Source: Paenibacillus piri (GTDB lineage: Bacteria; Bacillota; Bacilli; Paenibacillales; NBRC-103111). Taken from it: 64,000 nucleotides of DNA. The translations under genes were made by a program, and so were the position numbers. Under the pieces are notes generated by a model. It saw only the letters and a program-made list of their open reading frames with translations, had not been told where the DNA came from and ran no database searches. Shown in pieces: positions 1 through 9,398 of this stretch (its first letter is position 1; every line of letters begins with the position of its first letter). The stretch spans positions 1-64,000 of the forward strand of contig NZ_SMRT01000005.1 of the NCBI RefSeq assembly GCF_004354045.1, in the 5' to 3' direction.

Positions 1-1
1 C

Positions 2-378
2 GGATGCGTTCGGAGCGGCCAAGGAGCCGTCCGCAGCGCTGGCGAGCGGCGACAAGCTGACCGTCACCGCAGCGAACGGCCAAGCGTCGCGGACGTACGC
101 GATCGCCGTGTCGACGGTGCCGGCAGAGCCGAGCGCCAACGTGCAAATCCAACTGAAAGCGAGCGGTCACGCGAACCTGATCGCGCTGGATGAAACAGCG
201 CACACGGTAACGGCGCTGGACGGTACGACAGTCGAGCAGCTGACGGCGCAGATCGAGTCGACAGACGGCTCGCAGCAGACTTACGCCGTGACGGATGCGG
301 GCGGAGCGGCCAAGGAGCCGTCCGCAGCGCTGGCGAGCGGCGACAAGCTGACCGTCACCGCAGCGAACGGGCGGGCAC
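2..378 (+). repeat. Recent 291-bp tandem duplication inside the giant gene
   Basis: Bases 2-87 reappear at 293-378 with only a few differences, an offset of 291 bp or exactly 97 codons. One whole beta-sandwich repeat unit has therefore been copied in frame recently. The other repeats in this gene are alike only at protein level. Confidence 0.85.
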
Positions 379-3300
379 AGTCGGTTTACAGCATCATCGC
401 GGCTGTATCGAAACGATATGAAGGCGAAGCGGGCACTCCGTTTACAACATCCGGAGTAACTGCCGGAACGGCCAACGATGCCAATGCAAGCGGAGGCAAA
501 TATTTGCAGCTGAACGGGACGCCTGCTGTCGGCGACTGGCTTGAATTCAAACTGAATGTGTCCCAAGCGGGTACTTATCATGTCGTGTTTGGCTACAAGT
601 CCAACAACAATCGGTCGATCACCCAATTGTACGTGGACGACGTTCCGTTCGGCAATCCGATCGATCAATACGCTGCGGCATCGGCAATGACTTCCGTCAA
701 GCTCGGCAATATTACATTTGCCCAAGCCGGCGAGCATAAATTCAAATTCGTCATTACAGGCAAAAATGCGGCCAGCTCCGCATATGCGACCACGTTCGAT
801 TTTATCGAGCTGACGGATATTTCCGGCGGCGGCAATCCCGGATCGGAGTCGAGCAATACGAATATTCAATTGAAAGGGCCGCATCCGTATGTGACATCCG
901 TCAATACGGCGAACGCATCGATTGCGGTATTAGGCGGAGCAACGGCAGCGGATTTGGCCGGCCTGGTCGAAGCTGCCGACGGCTCCGCCCAGACTTACGC
1001 CGTCTTGAGTACGAACGGCAGCAGATCGTCCAAGGAGGCCGTTGTCAAGAAGCCGGGCTCGCCGCTTGCCACCGGCGATAAGCTGGTCGTAACGGCGGCA
1101 GATAAAATGGCGACGGCTTCCTATGCAATCAACGTCACCATCCCGAAAAAGACCGATATACCTTATGACGTGCGGATTATCGCGGAAAACCTGCATATTC
1201 CATGGGCGTTCGATATGGCGAAGAACGGCACGCTTTATTTCACGGAGCGCAATGGCAAAGTACGTTTGATGCGCGGCGACCAGCTGAGAAGCGAGCCCGT
1301 GATCGATCTATCGGCCAATTTGTTCCTGAAGGGCGAAAGTGGTCTGCTCGGTATGGTACTCGATCCTAATTTTGAAACAAATCGTTACATGTATGTTTAC
1401 CAGTCTTATATTAAGTCGGGCACGGCTACCGCTAACCGCGTACTCCGGCTGGTTGTGTCGCAGGACGGGAATACGGCGGCGATCGACAAGACGCTGCTGG
1501 ACGATCTTCCCGCTACGCCAACGAACGGCAACGGCAATCATAGCGGCGGCCGAATCAAAATTGGCCCGGACGGATATATGTATATTACAGTCGGTGAAAA
1601 TTACGTTCAAGAGAAAGCGCAAAATTTAAACGATCCCGGCGGCAAAATTCTCCGCATGAAATTGGACGGAAGCGTCCCTGCCGATAATCCGTTTGTCGGC
1701 AACCCGGCTGCCAATCCTTATGTATATTCTTACGGCCATCGGAATCCGCAAGGGCTGGCCTGGAATGATTCGGGGGTGTTGTACAGCGCGGAGCACGGTG
1801 ATGTCGGCCACGACGAGATCAATATCATTGATCCGGGAGGCAACTATGGATGGCCTGTGATCGAGGGCGATCTCGAATCCGTAGTAAACGGTGTTACGCT
1901 GCGTGCGCCGATCCTGCATACCGGCAACGACCGGCTGGCTCCTTCGGGAATCGCTTTTGTCAAGAAAGGGCCTTGGACCGGCAAGCTGTTCGTCACCAAC
2001 CTGAGAGGCTCGCAGCTGGTGCTGCTGTCTTTCGAGGATGGCAGAATGAAACAGGAAGCTTATTTTAACAGCGAATACGGCCGGATTCGAGACGTATTCG
2101 AGGATGCGGCAGGCAATATTTACATTTCGTCAAGCAACCATACGGATCCGAACAAAGACAGGGTCGTGAAGCTGACGCCGATGAATCGTTCGGCGAATAC
2201 AAACATTAAGCTTAAGGATCAGCACCCGAATCTGCATGCCGTTGATATAGGGACACTGACGCTGAAAGCGATGATCGGCTCCACCGTTGCAAATTTGTCG
2301 GCCCAGATCGAATCGACATCCGCAGATGCGCAAGGTTATGCCGTAACCGACACAAGCGGCCAAGCCAAAACGGAAGGTCCGCTGGCAACCGGAGATAAGC
2401 TGGTTGTCACGGCAGCGGACGGCATGACGAAAGCGTCCTATACGATAACGGTGTCCAACATATATATCGGGCGGACGACGCCGTATACGGTTAATCCAAC
2501 GAGAACCGTAACGACGCCCAACCAGGCCGGGGCGATAGACGGCGTACATTTGCAAGTAGCGACTACGACCGTGGGAGATACTGTCGAATTTACGCTGAAT
2601 GTGCCGGCGGCGGGCAATTACGGAGTTATTTATTCGTATAAAAAGCACCCGGGACGCGGTATTTTCCAGCTGAGCATCAACGGTACGCCGCAGGGAGCCC
2701 CTCTGGACCTGTATGTTCCGGATGCGCAGGCGGGAATGTATAAGTCGAACATGGGCGAGGTCGCCATTGCGGAAGCGGGCGGGCACAAATTCAGATTCGT
2801 TTATACAGGGAGAAATGCTGCGGCGACGAGCGGAGCGCTCTCTGTCGACTATATTGAGCTGGTGCAGCTGTCGGCAAGCGGCAATCCCGAACCCCAATCC
2901 AATAATACGACGGTTCGATTAAAAGCGTCCGGGCACGCGAACTTGACCGCAGTCGATATGGTTAACAAAACGATAACGGCTGTTAGCGGTACAACGGTCG
3001 CGCAGCTTGTAGCGCAGGTGGAAGCGGCGGACGGTTCGGCGCAAACGTATGCCGTCACGACCGCAGGCGATCAGGCCAAAGTCGCAGGCGCATTAGTCTC
3101 CTCGGATAAGCTGGTTGTGACGGCCGCCGACGGATCGACCAAAGAGGCTTACACCATCACCGTGGAAACGGACAATGCCAATGCGACCAGCGCAGGAGAG
3201 CTCAGTCTCGTGGATGAGGTCATGACCGCAGGCACGACCCGCAATATCCAGGTCGCTTATAACGTCACCAGCAAAGTTCCGCTTACGACGAGCTCGACCA

Positions 3301-6300
3301 ACCACCCGGTATTCCCGAAATGGGAAGTCATCTTTACGCTGCCGAATGGCATTGCGGCTACTACGGCAGACGAGGTTTCCATTGTCGGCATGGATAAGCG
3401 CAAATTGACCTCGGGCGAAATCAGCGCGAACGGCAAAATCGTGACGCTCAAAGAGCTTGAGCTTCAGCCGCATAACGGCACGGATGTGCTCCTGTTTCTG
3501 AACGCGAAGGCCGTTCCTGCCGTTTCGTCCCAGGGTTATGAATTTAAAGCGACGAATGCGATTCAAGGAAAAGATCACAGCGTCGGAGCGGCATCGGAGA
3601 AGGCTGTGCTGAGCAGCGTGGACACTGTCTCCGATTTGAAACGGGTAATCAAAATCGAGAAATATTCGGAGCCCGATTACACGAGGACGCAATTGTCCTG
3701 GCTGACGCCGGCCAACGCGACAAACGTCAAAGTCGAGCAATCGACCGACGGCGGTTTGACATGGAGCGACGCGAGCTTCACCGTTCAGCAAAAAACGGTT
3801 ACGACCGACGATGTCAATAAGATTAAAGCACTCAACGGGGAGCTAGTCGACAGAAAGCCGGCTTCCGAGTTGACCGATCTCGATAAAATCGCGGTCGGGC
3901 TGCATGAAATTCCGAAATATGCGGTTGGCGTTTCTGTCACGACAGCGGATGTAACGAATCTGACGCTGAATAAAAATTATGAATTCCGGTTAAAGGTGAC
4001 CGGCGGAAACAATGCAGGAATATCCAATACCGCCAAGTATTATACGGGCCATTTTAACATTGCCGATTTCGGCGCGGTTTCTGCAGCTTCCACGGCCGGC
4101 GCGATTGACAATACAAGAGCCATACAAGCCGCTTTCGATACGGCGGCGGCAACGGGCGGCGGTACCGTATACGTGCCTGCCGGCATTTTCGGCCAAGGCA
4201 CGATTCATCTGAAAAGCAACGTGTACCTGTATTTGGCGGAAGGCTCCGTGCTGTGGGCATTGAAAGGAGCGATCGACGACAGGGGCGTCCGTTTGAACCA
4301 ATACCAGGATAACGGCCACAGCTTCCATCACAGCGCGATGTTTTACGGATTGCGGCTCGATAATGTCAAAATTGTCGGTACCGGCCTCATCCACGGCGGA
4401 ACGGCCATGATCACCGGCGATCCGGCCAGCAGCTCCGGACAATCCGACAAGCAGGTATCGCTCACGCTCAGTACGAACTATGAGTTCGGCGGATATGGCG
4501 CAGCAGGCGGACCGTATGCGTTGAAAGACAAGAGCAACAAGCTGAAGGTGCAGCGGGTCGGGCACTTCCAGCTTCTGTCCGGCGGCGTCGACTACATGGA
4601 TATTCATGACGTATATGTCGTAGACGAGGACACGGCCAAAAAGTTCGACAACAATAACAACCTGATCGGATATATCGGCGGCACTTATACGAACCGGGAT
4701 ATTTTCGACCTGATGTCCGACAGCTTCGTATCGATCGTCAATGTGTACACCGAATTTGCGGCGGACGACATCGTCAAATTAGGTAGCGACTATGCGCTCG
4801 GATTTACGAGGCATACGGGCAACTACAGAGTCGATCAAATCGAAGGCTGGACATGGTGCAACCTGTTCCAGATCGGCTCGGAGACGGTCGGCAACATTTC
4901 CAATATTCATGTTTCCAACATTAATGTGCACCAGGCCGATAAATCGGGCTTTTCGATCTCCATCAACGACGGGACGACAGTCAACAATCTGCTGCTTGAC
5001 GGCACGAATAAAATGACAGGCACGAAGGCGCCTATTACGATGGCCATCAGCAACAGAGGACGCCGTCCCGGAGGACCTGAAGCCGGATTGGTGGGAGGCA
5101 TTAAAAACGTAACGTTGAAAAACATTCAAATCACGGAGGCGGTAGGCGTCAAGAGCGGCGAAACATGGGCGCCGACCGTAAGCGGCTATTTTAACAAGGA
5201 TACCGGCATTACGCATTACGCCGAAAATATTACTTTGGAGAACATCAGCATCACCGCCAAAAAGGCGAACCCGACACGCAGCTCGGCGCAAGTGGCTTTA
5301 GGTCAAAACCTGACCGATCCGGTGAAAGATGCCGTTCCGGTCGAAATGCCGACCCGGTACCCTTCGCCGGCGGGCAACTACAATGTAGGCGATTTGGGGC
5401 AGCGTCCGTCCTATGGTTTTTATTTGCGCCATATTAAAAATGCGGAGCTGAGAAATGTGACGACAACCTTTGATGCCGGTGAGGATGACGGACGATATGC
5501 CGTTGCCGTCGAGGACGTTATCGGCGCTCGCTTCGATCGTCTGACAGTTCCAAAATTCAGCGCTAAAAACGATTATTTGGTAAAAATTAGCAAATCTAGC
5601 GGTGTTACATTTGTAAACAGCGCTCCGATCGGCGATTTGAACGGCATCGACGTGGCCGATCAGCAGCTGCTTCCGGCGCAAGGCGGCTCGACCGCCATCG
5701 AATTGAAGCCGGTTCATCCGAATTTGATTGCGTTAGACCCGGTCGCCCGCATCCTTACAGTCGGAGCCGGTACATCGGTTGAGCAGCTCATGGCCCAGAT
5801 TCAATCGGCGAACGCCTCGTCTCCAACCTTTGCGGTCGTAACGGCAGGCGGCCTGCCTAAGGTGACAGGGCCTGTCGCGGCCGGGGATAAGCTGGTCGTC
5901 ACATCGCAGGACAGCTCGAACTCAACGGACTATTCCATTGTTTTGGAAGCGCTGAGCGCCAATACGGATATCCGGATGAGATCGGCGCATCCGAACATTC
6001 GGGCTATCGATACGGCCGCCCGCTCGATCTTAGCGGATACCGGAACGACGGTCGAGCAGCTGCTGGCCCAGATCGAATCGGCCGACGGCTCGCACCAGAC
6101 TTATACGGTGGCCGACTCGGCGGGCGGCGAACGGGGCGGCGGCGCGCTTGCCGCGGGAGATAAGCTGAACGTGAGGGCGGCGGACGGCGCCGCGCAGGCA
6201 AGCTATGCGATCGTCATGTCCGTATCGCGAATTTATGAAGGCGAGTCTACGCCGTTTACGACATCCGGCATCAATACGACTACAGCTAACGATGCCGCCG

Positions 6301-7406
6301 CCAGCGGAGGAAGCTACAGACAGTTCGGCTCGACTTCGGCTGTCAACGATTGGATCGAATATACCGTTAACGTTCCGGCACCGGGTACTTATAATGTCCT
6401 GTTTACTTACAAGACGAACAATAACCGGGGGATCGTCCAGCTCTTTATCGATGGGACGACGCAGGGCAATCCGGTTGACGAATATTTCGCCAGCCAAACG
6501 TACCGGACCGCCGATCTCGGCAATGTAACATTCACAACCGGCGGCGACCGCAAATTCCGGTTTGTCGTTACCGGTAAAAATGCAAGCAGCAGCGGAACCG
6601 GCATCACCTTCGACTATATTAAACTGGTCGAGATTCCGGGCGGAGGTCCCGCACCGGGCCCAATGAACGTCAGGCTTCAAACGATACCGCAGCAACAACC
6701 GTTCGTTCAAGTAAAGCAGAATGCGCATCCGCATATCATCGCTGTCTATAATCAGGAGAGGAGCATCATCGCGTATACCGGCACGACGGCAGCCGATCTT
6801 ACAGCCGAGATCGAGTCGCCGGCCGCCATGAACCAGTCCTATACGGTGACGGACGCCGTCTACGGTCAAATAAGCGGAAGCAAGCCGCTTCAAACGGGGA
6901 ACCGGCTTAACGTCACGTCTCAAGACGGAACGGCAAGCACGTCGTATTCCATCACCGTGACAGATATCGTTTATGAAGCAGCCGTGACCGGCAAATACAC
7001 CATGTCGGGCAATTTTTCGACGACGGCCGGAACCGACCATGCGACGAATTATGCCTACAACGGAGCGACCAACGGTTCGCAGCTGCAGGTAACATTTACC
7101 GCCGCAGGGGATTGGATCGAATTTACCGTTAACGTTCCCGCCGCCGGAAATTATCAAATCGCTTTAGGCTATTGTAAAAGTAATAACAGAGCCAATCCGC
7201 AGCTGTCGGTTGGCGGGACTGATGTCGGTTTGCCGGTAGTTCAATATGTATCGGACGCCGCATTGCAGGGTATGTATTTGAGCGCGATCGGTCAAGCGCA
7301 TCTGGAAGCAGGCAGTCAAACCTTCAGATTCAAGCACGCGGGCCGCAGCGGCGGCAGCGGAAATGTCATTTCATTCGACATCATTACGCTGACGAAATTG
7401 AACTAG
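3..7406 (+). CDS. Giant secreted modular carbohydrate-active protein (5' end outside window)
   Basis: The frame is open from the first bases, so the N-terminus, signal peptide and any anchor lie upstream. The GTG at 108 is internal because coding similarity continues to its left. Modules by nucleotide position: about 90-residue beta-sandwich repeats ending in a GDKLVVTAADG-type motif (3-107, 132-404, 858-1143, 2196-2463, 2901-3173, 5688-5955, 5958-6228, 6690-6969); four carbohydrate-binding-like jelly-roll modules (about 415-826, 2460-2875, 6228-6640, 6969-7400); a sorbosone/PQQ-glucose-dehydrogenase-type propeller (about 1143-2190) with GNHSGGR, GHRNPQGLAW and NYGWP motifs; a linker and FnIII-like part (3174-4050); and a GH28/pectate-lyase-like right-handed beta-helix (about 4050-5680) starting with a DFGA motif. 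The beta-helix keeps an ADD acidic pair, but I do not see the GHG motif of classical polygalacturonases. It probably binds and attacks pectin-like or other plant polysaccharide outside the cell. Domain calls are from motifs only. Confidence 0.85.
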   Translation, partial: DAFGAAKEPSAALASGDKLTVTAANGQASRTYAIAVSTVPAEPSANVQIQLKASGHANLIALDETAHTVTALDGTTVEQLTAQIESTDGSQQTYAVTDAGGAAKEPSAALASGDKLTVTAANGRAQSVYSIIAAVSKRYEGEAGTPFTTSGVTAGTANDANASGGKYLQLNGTPAVGDWLEFKLNVSQAGTYHVVFGYKSNNNRSITQLYVDDVPFGNPIDQYAAASAMTSVKLGNITFAQAGEHKFKFVITGKNAASSAYATTFDFIELTDISGGGNPGSESSNTNIQLKGPHPYVTSVNTANASIAVLGGATAADLAGLVEAADGSAQTYAVLSTNGSRSSKEAVVKKPGSPLATGDKLVVTAADKMATASYAINVTIPKKTDIPYDVRIIAENLHIPWAFDMAKNGTLYFTERNGKVRLMRGDQLRSEPVIDLSANLFLKGESGLLGMVLDPNFETNRYMYVYQSYIKSGTATANRVLRLVVSQDGNTAAIDKTLLDDLPATPTNGNGNHSGGRIKIGPDGYMYITVGENYVQEKAQNLNDPGGKILRMKLDGSVPADNPFVGNPAANPYVYSYGHRNPQGLAWNDSGVLYSAEHGDVGHDEINIIDPGGNYGWPVIEGDLESVVNGVTLRAPILHTGNDRLAPSGIAFVKKGPWTGKLFVTNLRGSQLVLLSFEDGRMKQEAYFNSEYGRIRDVFEDAAGNIYISSSNHTDPNKDRVVKLTPMNRSANTNIKLKDQHPNLHAVDIGTLTLKAMIGSTVANLSAQIESTSADAQGYAVTDTSGQAKTEGPLATGDKLVVTAADGMTKASYTITVSNIYIGRTTPYTVNPTRTVTTPNQAGAIDGVHLQVATTTVGDTVEFTLNVPAAGNYGVIYSYKKHPGRGIFQLSINGTPQGAPLDLYVPDAQAGMYKSNMGEVAIAEAGGHKFRFVYTGRNAAATSGALSVDYIELVQLSASGNPEPQSNNTTVRLKASGHANLTAVDMVNKTITAVSGTTVAQLVAQVEAADGSAQTYAVTTAGDQAKVAGALVSSDKLVVTAADGSTKEAYTITVETDNANATSAGELSLVDEVMTAGTTRNIQVAYNVTSKVPLTTSSTNHPVFPKWEVIFTLPNGIAATTADEVSIVGMDKRKLTSGEISANGKIVTLKELELQPHNGTDVLLFLNAKAVPAVSSQGYEFKATNAIQGKDHSVGAASEKAVLSSVDTVSDLKRVIKIEKYSEPDYTRTQLSWLTPANATNVKVEQSTDGGLTWSDASFTVQQKTVTTDDVNKIKALNGELVDRKPASELTDLDKIAVGLHEIPKYAVGVSVTTADVTNLTLNKNYEFRLKVTGGNNAGISNTAKYYTGHFNIADFGAVSAASTAGAIDNTRAIQAAFDTAAATGGGTVYVPAGIFGQGTIHLKSNVYLYLAEGSVLWALKGAIDDRGVRLNQYQDNGHSFHHSAMFYGLRLDNVKIVGTGLIHGGTAMITGDPASSSGQSDKQVSLTLSTNYEFGGYGAAGGPYALKDKSNKLKVQRVGHFQLLSGGVDYMDIHDVYVVDEDTAKKFDNNNNLIGYIGGTYTNRDIFDLMSDSFVSIVNVYTEFAADDIVKLGSDYALGFTRHTGNYRVDQIEGWTWCNLFQIGSETVGNISNIHVSNINVHQADKSGFSISINDGTTVNNLLLDGTNKMTGTKAPITMAISNRGRRPGGPEAGLVGGIKNVTLKNIQITEAVGVKSGETWAPTVSGYFNKDTGITHYAENITLENISITAKKANPTRSSAQVALGQNLTDPVKDAVPVEMPTRYPSPAGNYNVGDLGQRPSYGFYLRHIKNAELRNVTTTFDAGEDDGRYAVAVEDVIGARFDRLTVPKFSAKNDYLVKISKSSGVTFVNSAPIGDLNGIDVADQQLLPAQGGSTAIELKPVHPNLIALDPVARILTVGAGTSVEQLMAQIQSANASSPTFAVVTAGGLPKVTGPVAAGDKLVVTSQDSSNSTDYSIVLEALSANTDIRMRSAHPNIRAIDTAARSILADTGTTVEQLLAQIESADGSHQTYTVADSAGGERGGGALAAGDKLNVRAADGAAQASYAIVMSVSRIYEGESTPFTTSGINTTTANDAAASGGSYRQFGSTSAVNDWIEYTVNVPAPGTYNVLFTYKTNNNRGIVQLFIDGTTQGNPVDEYFASQTYRTADLGNVTFTTGGDRKFRFVVTGKNASSSGTGITFDYIKLVEIPGGGPAPGPMNVRLQTIPQQQPFVQVKQNAHPHIIAVYNQERSIIAYTGTTAADLTAEIESPAAMNQSYTVTDAVYGQISGSKPLQTGNRLNVTSQDGTASTSYSITVTDIVYEAAVTGKYTMSGNFSTTAGTDHATNYAYNGATNGSQLQVTFTAAGDWIEFTVNVPAAGNYQIALGYCKSNNRANPQLSVGGTDVGLPVVQYVSDAALQGMYLSAIGQAHLEAGSQTFRFKHAGRSGGSGNVISFDIITLTKLN

Positions 7407-7513
7407 GACCGCAAAAGTGACGCGAAGCTTTGAAGCCGATTCCGCTAACCCGTGTTCACCGGGTTTCATCAAGAGTGAAAGCGACTCTTGATCTTACTTT
7501 TGGGGGAGCCCCC
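7407..7513 (-). repeat. Dispersed repeat R2, copy a
   Basis: It starts at the base after the TAG of the giant gene. The reverse complement matches 14543-14648 nearly end to end and 28866-28924 in part. It contains hairpins AACCCG/CGGGTT and TCAAGAGT/ACTCTTGA and ends in a GGGGGAGCCCCC-type palindrome. No coding potential is visible. Confidence 0.8.
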
Positions 7514-7559
7514 ATTGGATACATCATTAAGTAATTAATCGCATGTCCGTCCTGCGGAG

Positions 7560-7583
7560 AAAGGCTGCCAACCGGCAGCCTTT
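7560..7583 (+). terminator. Hairpin terminator after the giant gene
   Basis: A 10-bp perfect stem AAAGGCTGCC / GGCAGCCTTT with an AACC loop, the 3' arm ending in TTT then CTCTATT. It lies 154 bp beyond the stop codon, after the R2 copy, and would work in either direction. Confidence 0.65.
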
Positions 7584-7683
7584 CTCTATTGACAGACAGC
7601 TTAAGCATGATTGGCTTCGCCTATCCTTGACATGTATGCCCGTCAATGAAGACGGAGAAGCCGTTTAGTTTTGTTGAATAGCA

Positions 7684-7740
7684 AGTATAAGATTTTATAC
7701 TTTGCTTCGCACAACCTTGATAAACGCGCTCGTCCCCTAA
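7684..7740 (+). repeat. Dispersed repeat R3, copy a
   Basis: About 57 bp sharing the core TTGCTTCGCACA followed by CCTTGA, TAA and CGCTCGTCC with 63928-63985, at similar spacing and in the same orientation. The rest of 7514-7950 shows the terminator above and no convincing gene. Confidence 0.6.
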
Positions 7741-7956
7741 GGACGCGGAGCCGTTATCCTTGGAACGGAGCGTTTGCCTTATTTTAATGTTTGCGAAACG
7801 GCAAGATGCTATCCCTGCAAGAAAAGCTGCCGTTAAAGCGCCGATGCGGCTTCTTCGGACCGCTTCGGGTCGGGCCATAATAATTTTTACGAAACATATC
7901 CGCCGTTCCCACGTATTGAATAGCATATAAAAACGAACTACAGGAGGGTTATGTGG

Positions 7957-8781
7957 ATGAACAGTGAAACGACCGTAAAATTTCCGGGTCCGAAGAACAT
8001 GTCCAAAACGATTGTAGGTCTGGTGGTTGCAGTCCTCATTATTTTGCTTGGACTCCAGTCGTTTACCATCGTGGAGGCAGGCCACCGCGGCGTCGTATTG
8101 CAATTGGGGGCGGTTCAGCCGCAGGTGCTGGAGGAAGGCTTGCACTTTCGGATTCCGTTGATTCAGAAGGTGATTCCGATCGAGGTCCGCGTGCAGAAGG
8201 CTGAATCCAGCCAAGTTTCCGCCAGCCGCGATCTGCAAACCGTAACGACGACATTGGCGGTTAACTATCATTTGGAAGGGGTAAACGTGAACAGCCTGTT
8301 CCAGAAAGTCGGCATGGAATATAAAGCCCGCGTCGTAGACCCGGCGATCAGCGAAGCGTTGAAAGGAATTACGGCACAATATACGGCTGAGGATCTCATT
8401 GCCAAACGTTCCGAAGTCAGCTCCAAGGTCAAAGAAGCGCTGGCGGCCAAGCTGAGCCTCTATAATATGGTGCTGGACGAAATTAATATTACGGAGTTTA
8501 AATTTTCCGAGGAATTCGACCGCGCTATTGAGCAGAAGCAAATTGCAGAGCAGCAGGCGCTTAAATCGAAGCTTGATCTGGACCGGATCAAAATTGAGAA
8601 GGAGCAGGAAATTACGCGCGCCCAGGCGCAAGCGGAAGCGTTAAGGCTCCAAAAGCAGGAAGTTACTCCGGAGCTTATTAAACTAAGGGAGATCGAAGCC
8701 CAGCTTAAAGCGATTGAAAAATGGAACGGCTCCATGCCGAATGTCACCGGCGGCGCGACACCGTTTATTAATGTGAAATAA
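7957..8781 (+). CDS. Prohibitin-family (SPFH/Band 7) membrane protein
   Basis: 274 residues. An N-terminal membrane helix (about residues 19-36, IVGLVVAVLIILLGL) is followed by an SPFH domain beginning near IVEAGHRGVVLQLGAV, then a charged coiled coil rich in EKQIAEQQALKSK and AQAQAEAL repeats. This is the prohibitin/flotillin-like layout: a scaffold that forms membrane-associated oligomeric rings and is often linked to membrane stress or protease control. AGGAGGG at 7942-7948 sits 8 bases before the ATG at 7957; the ATG at 7951 would be only 2 bases away, so 7957 is preferred. It is a single-gene unit closed by a terminator. The precise role is unknown. Confidence 0.88.
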   Translation: MNSETTVKFPGPKNMSKTIVGLVVAVLIILLGLQSFTIVEAGHRGVVLQLGAVQPQVLEEGLHFRIPLIQKVIPIEVRVQKAESSQVSASRDLQTVTTTLAVNYHLEGVNVNSLFQKVGMEYKARVVDPAISEALKGITAQYTAEDLIAKRSEVSSKVKEALAAKLSLYNMVLDEINITEFKFSEEFDRAIEQKQIAEQQALKSKLDLDRIKIEKEQEITRAQAQAEALRLQKQEVTPELIKLREIEAQLKAIEKWNGSMPNVTGGATPFINVK

Positions 8782-8806
8782 CCGGAACAAGTGTAATGAA
8801 CAGCAG

Positions 8807-8838
8807 AAAACCGAGCGATTTTCATCGCCCGGTTTTTT
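8807..8838 (+). terminator. Rho-independent terminator of the prohibitin-like gene
   Basis: Stem AAAACCGAGCGAT / ATCGCCCGGTTTT (one mismatch) with loop TTTC, followed by a T run, 25 bases after the stop codon. Confidence 0.85.
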
Positions 8839-8883
8839 TGCCGTTGAGGAAATAATGCGCGGCCGAGGGCCGCAGACAGGCTA

Positions 8884-9132
8884 TCAGAATCTCCGTCTAT
8901 GTCTTGTTGACAGCAGCGTGATAACGAGCAAATCGAAGAGCACAAGCGACAAAATAAACGGAAAGAAGGATGTGTGAGCTTTATTGCCGTCGCGGAACGA
9001 GGAAACCTGCAGGTATACTTTTTTCTTGTCTACCTTGACGATTTTGCCTTTGTACGTGCCGCGTTTCGTTTTGATGGAGACGTATTTATTCATATAAGTT
9101 TTGCATTTTATATAATTCGATATGGCTGACAT
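8884..9132 (-). CDS. Small membrane protein with SH3/Lsm-like N-terminal part
   Basis: 82 residues if it starts at the ATG at 9132, which has GGGGTGG upstream; 69 residues if it starts at the ATG at 9093 (MNKYVSIKTKRG), where protein character begins but no ribosome binding site is visible. The middle, SIKTKRGTYKGKIVKVDKKK, looks like a small beta-barrel of the kind that binds RNA or peptide. The C-terminus is one hydrophobic helix (FFPFILSLVLFDLLVITLL) followed by RHRRRF. I do not recognise a family and assign no function. It stands alone, divergent from the MFS gene. Confidence 0.5.
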   Translation of the reverse strand: MSAISNYIKCKTYMNKYVSIKTKRGTYKGKIVKVDKKKVYLQVSSFRDGNKAHTSFFPFILSLVLFDLLVITLLSTRHRRRF

Positions 9133-9398
9133 TCGGATCCACCCCATTCTATTGCGCCTTATTATCCAGCATATGAAAGGCGAGAGCGAACGGTGTGGGT
9201 ACAAGACCTGCTGAACGGAATGAACGGAATTGTGGGGGACACGATGCCGTTAAATCGGAGTGGACGCCCGCTTGCGTTCCGGTTAACTAGAAATTTTAAT
9301 TGTCATCCTTAACCGCAAGTGGAATAATAGAAAAGGATCGGCTTTCATACCGGGAAGCTTCCCGATTAAAAAAGGCAACCGAGGAAGGCGGATTTCCA

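Noticed and set aside
108-110. GTG at 108 as the start of the giant protein
   Set aside because: The same frame is open and codes a recognisable repeat unit back to base 3, so the gene begins left of the window.
7621-8631. 336-codon minus-strand frame across repeat R3 and the prohibitin-like gene
   Set aside because: Mostly antisense to the SPFH gene, and its last part is made of R3, which is non-coding at its other copy.
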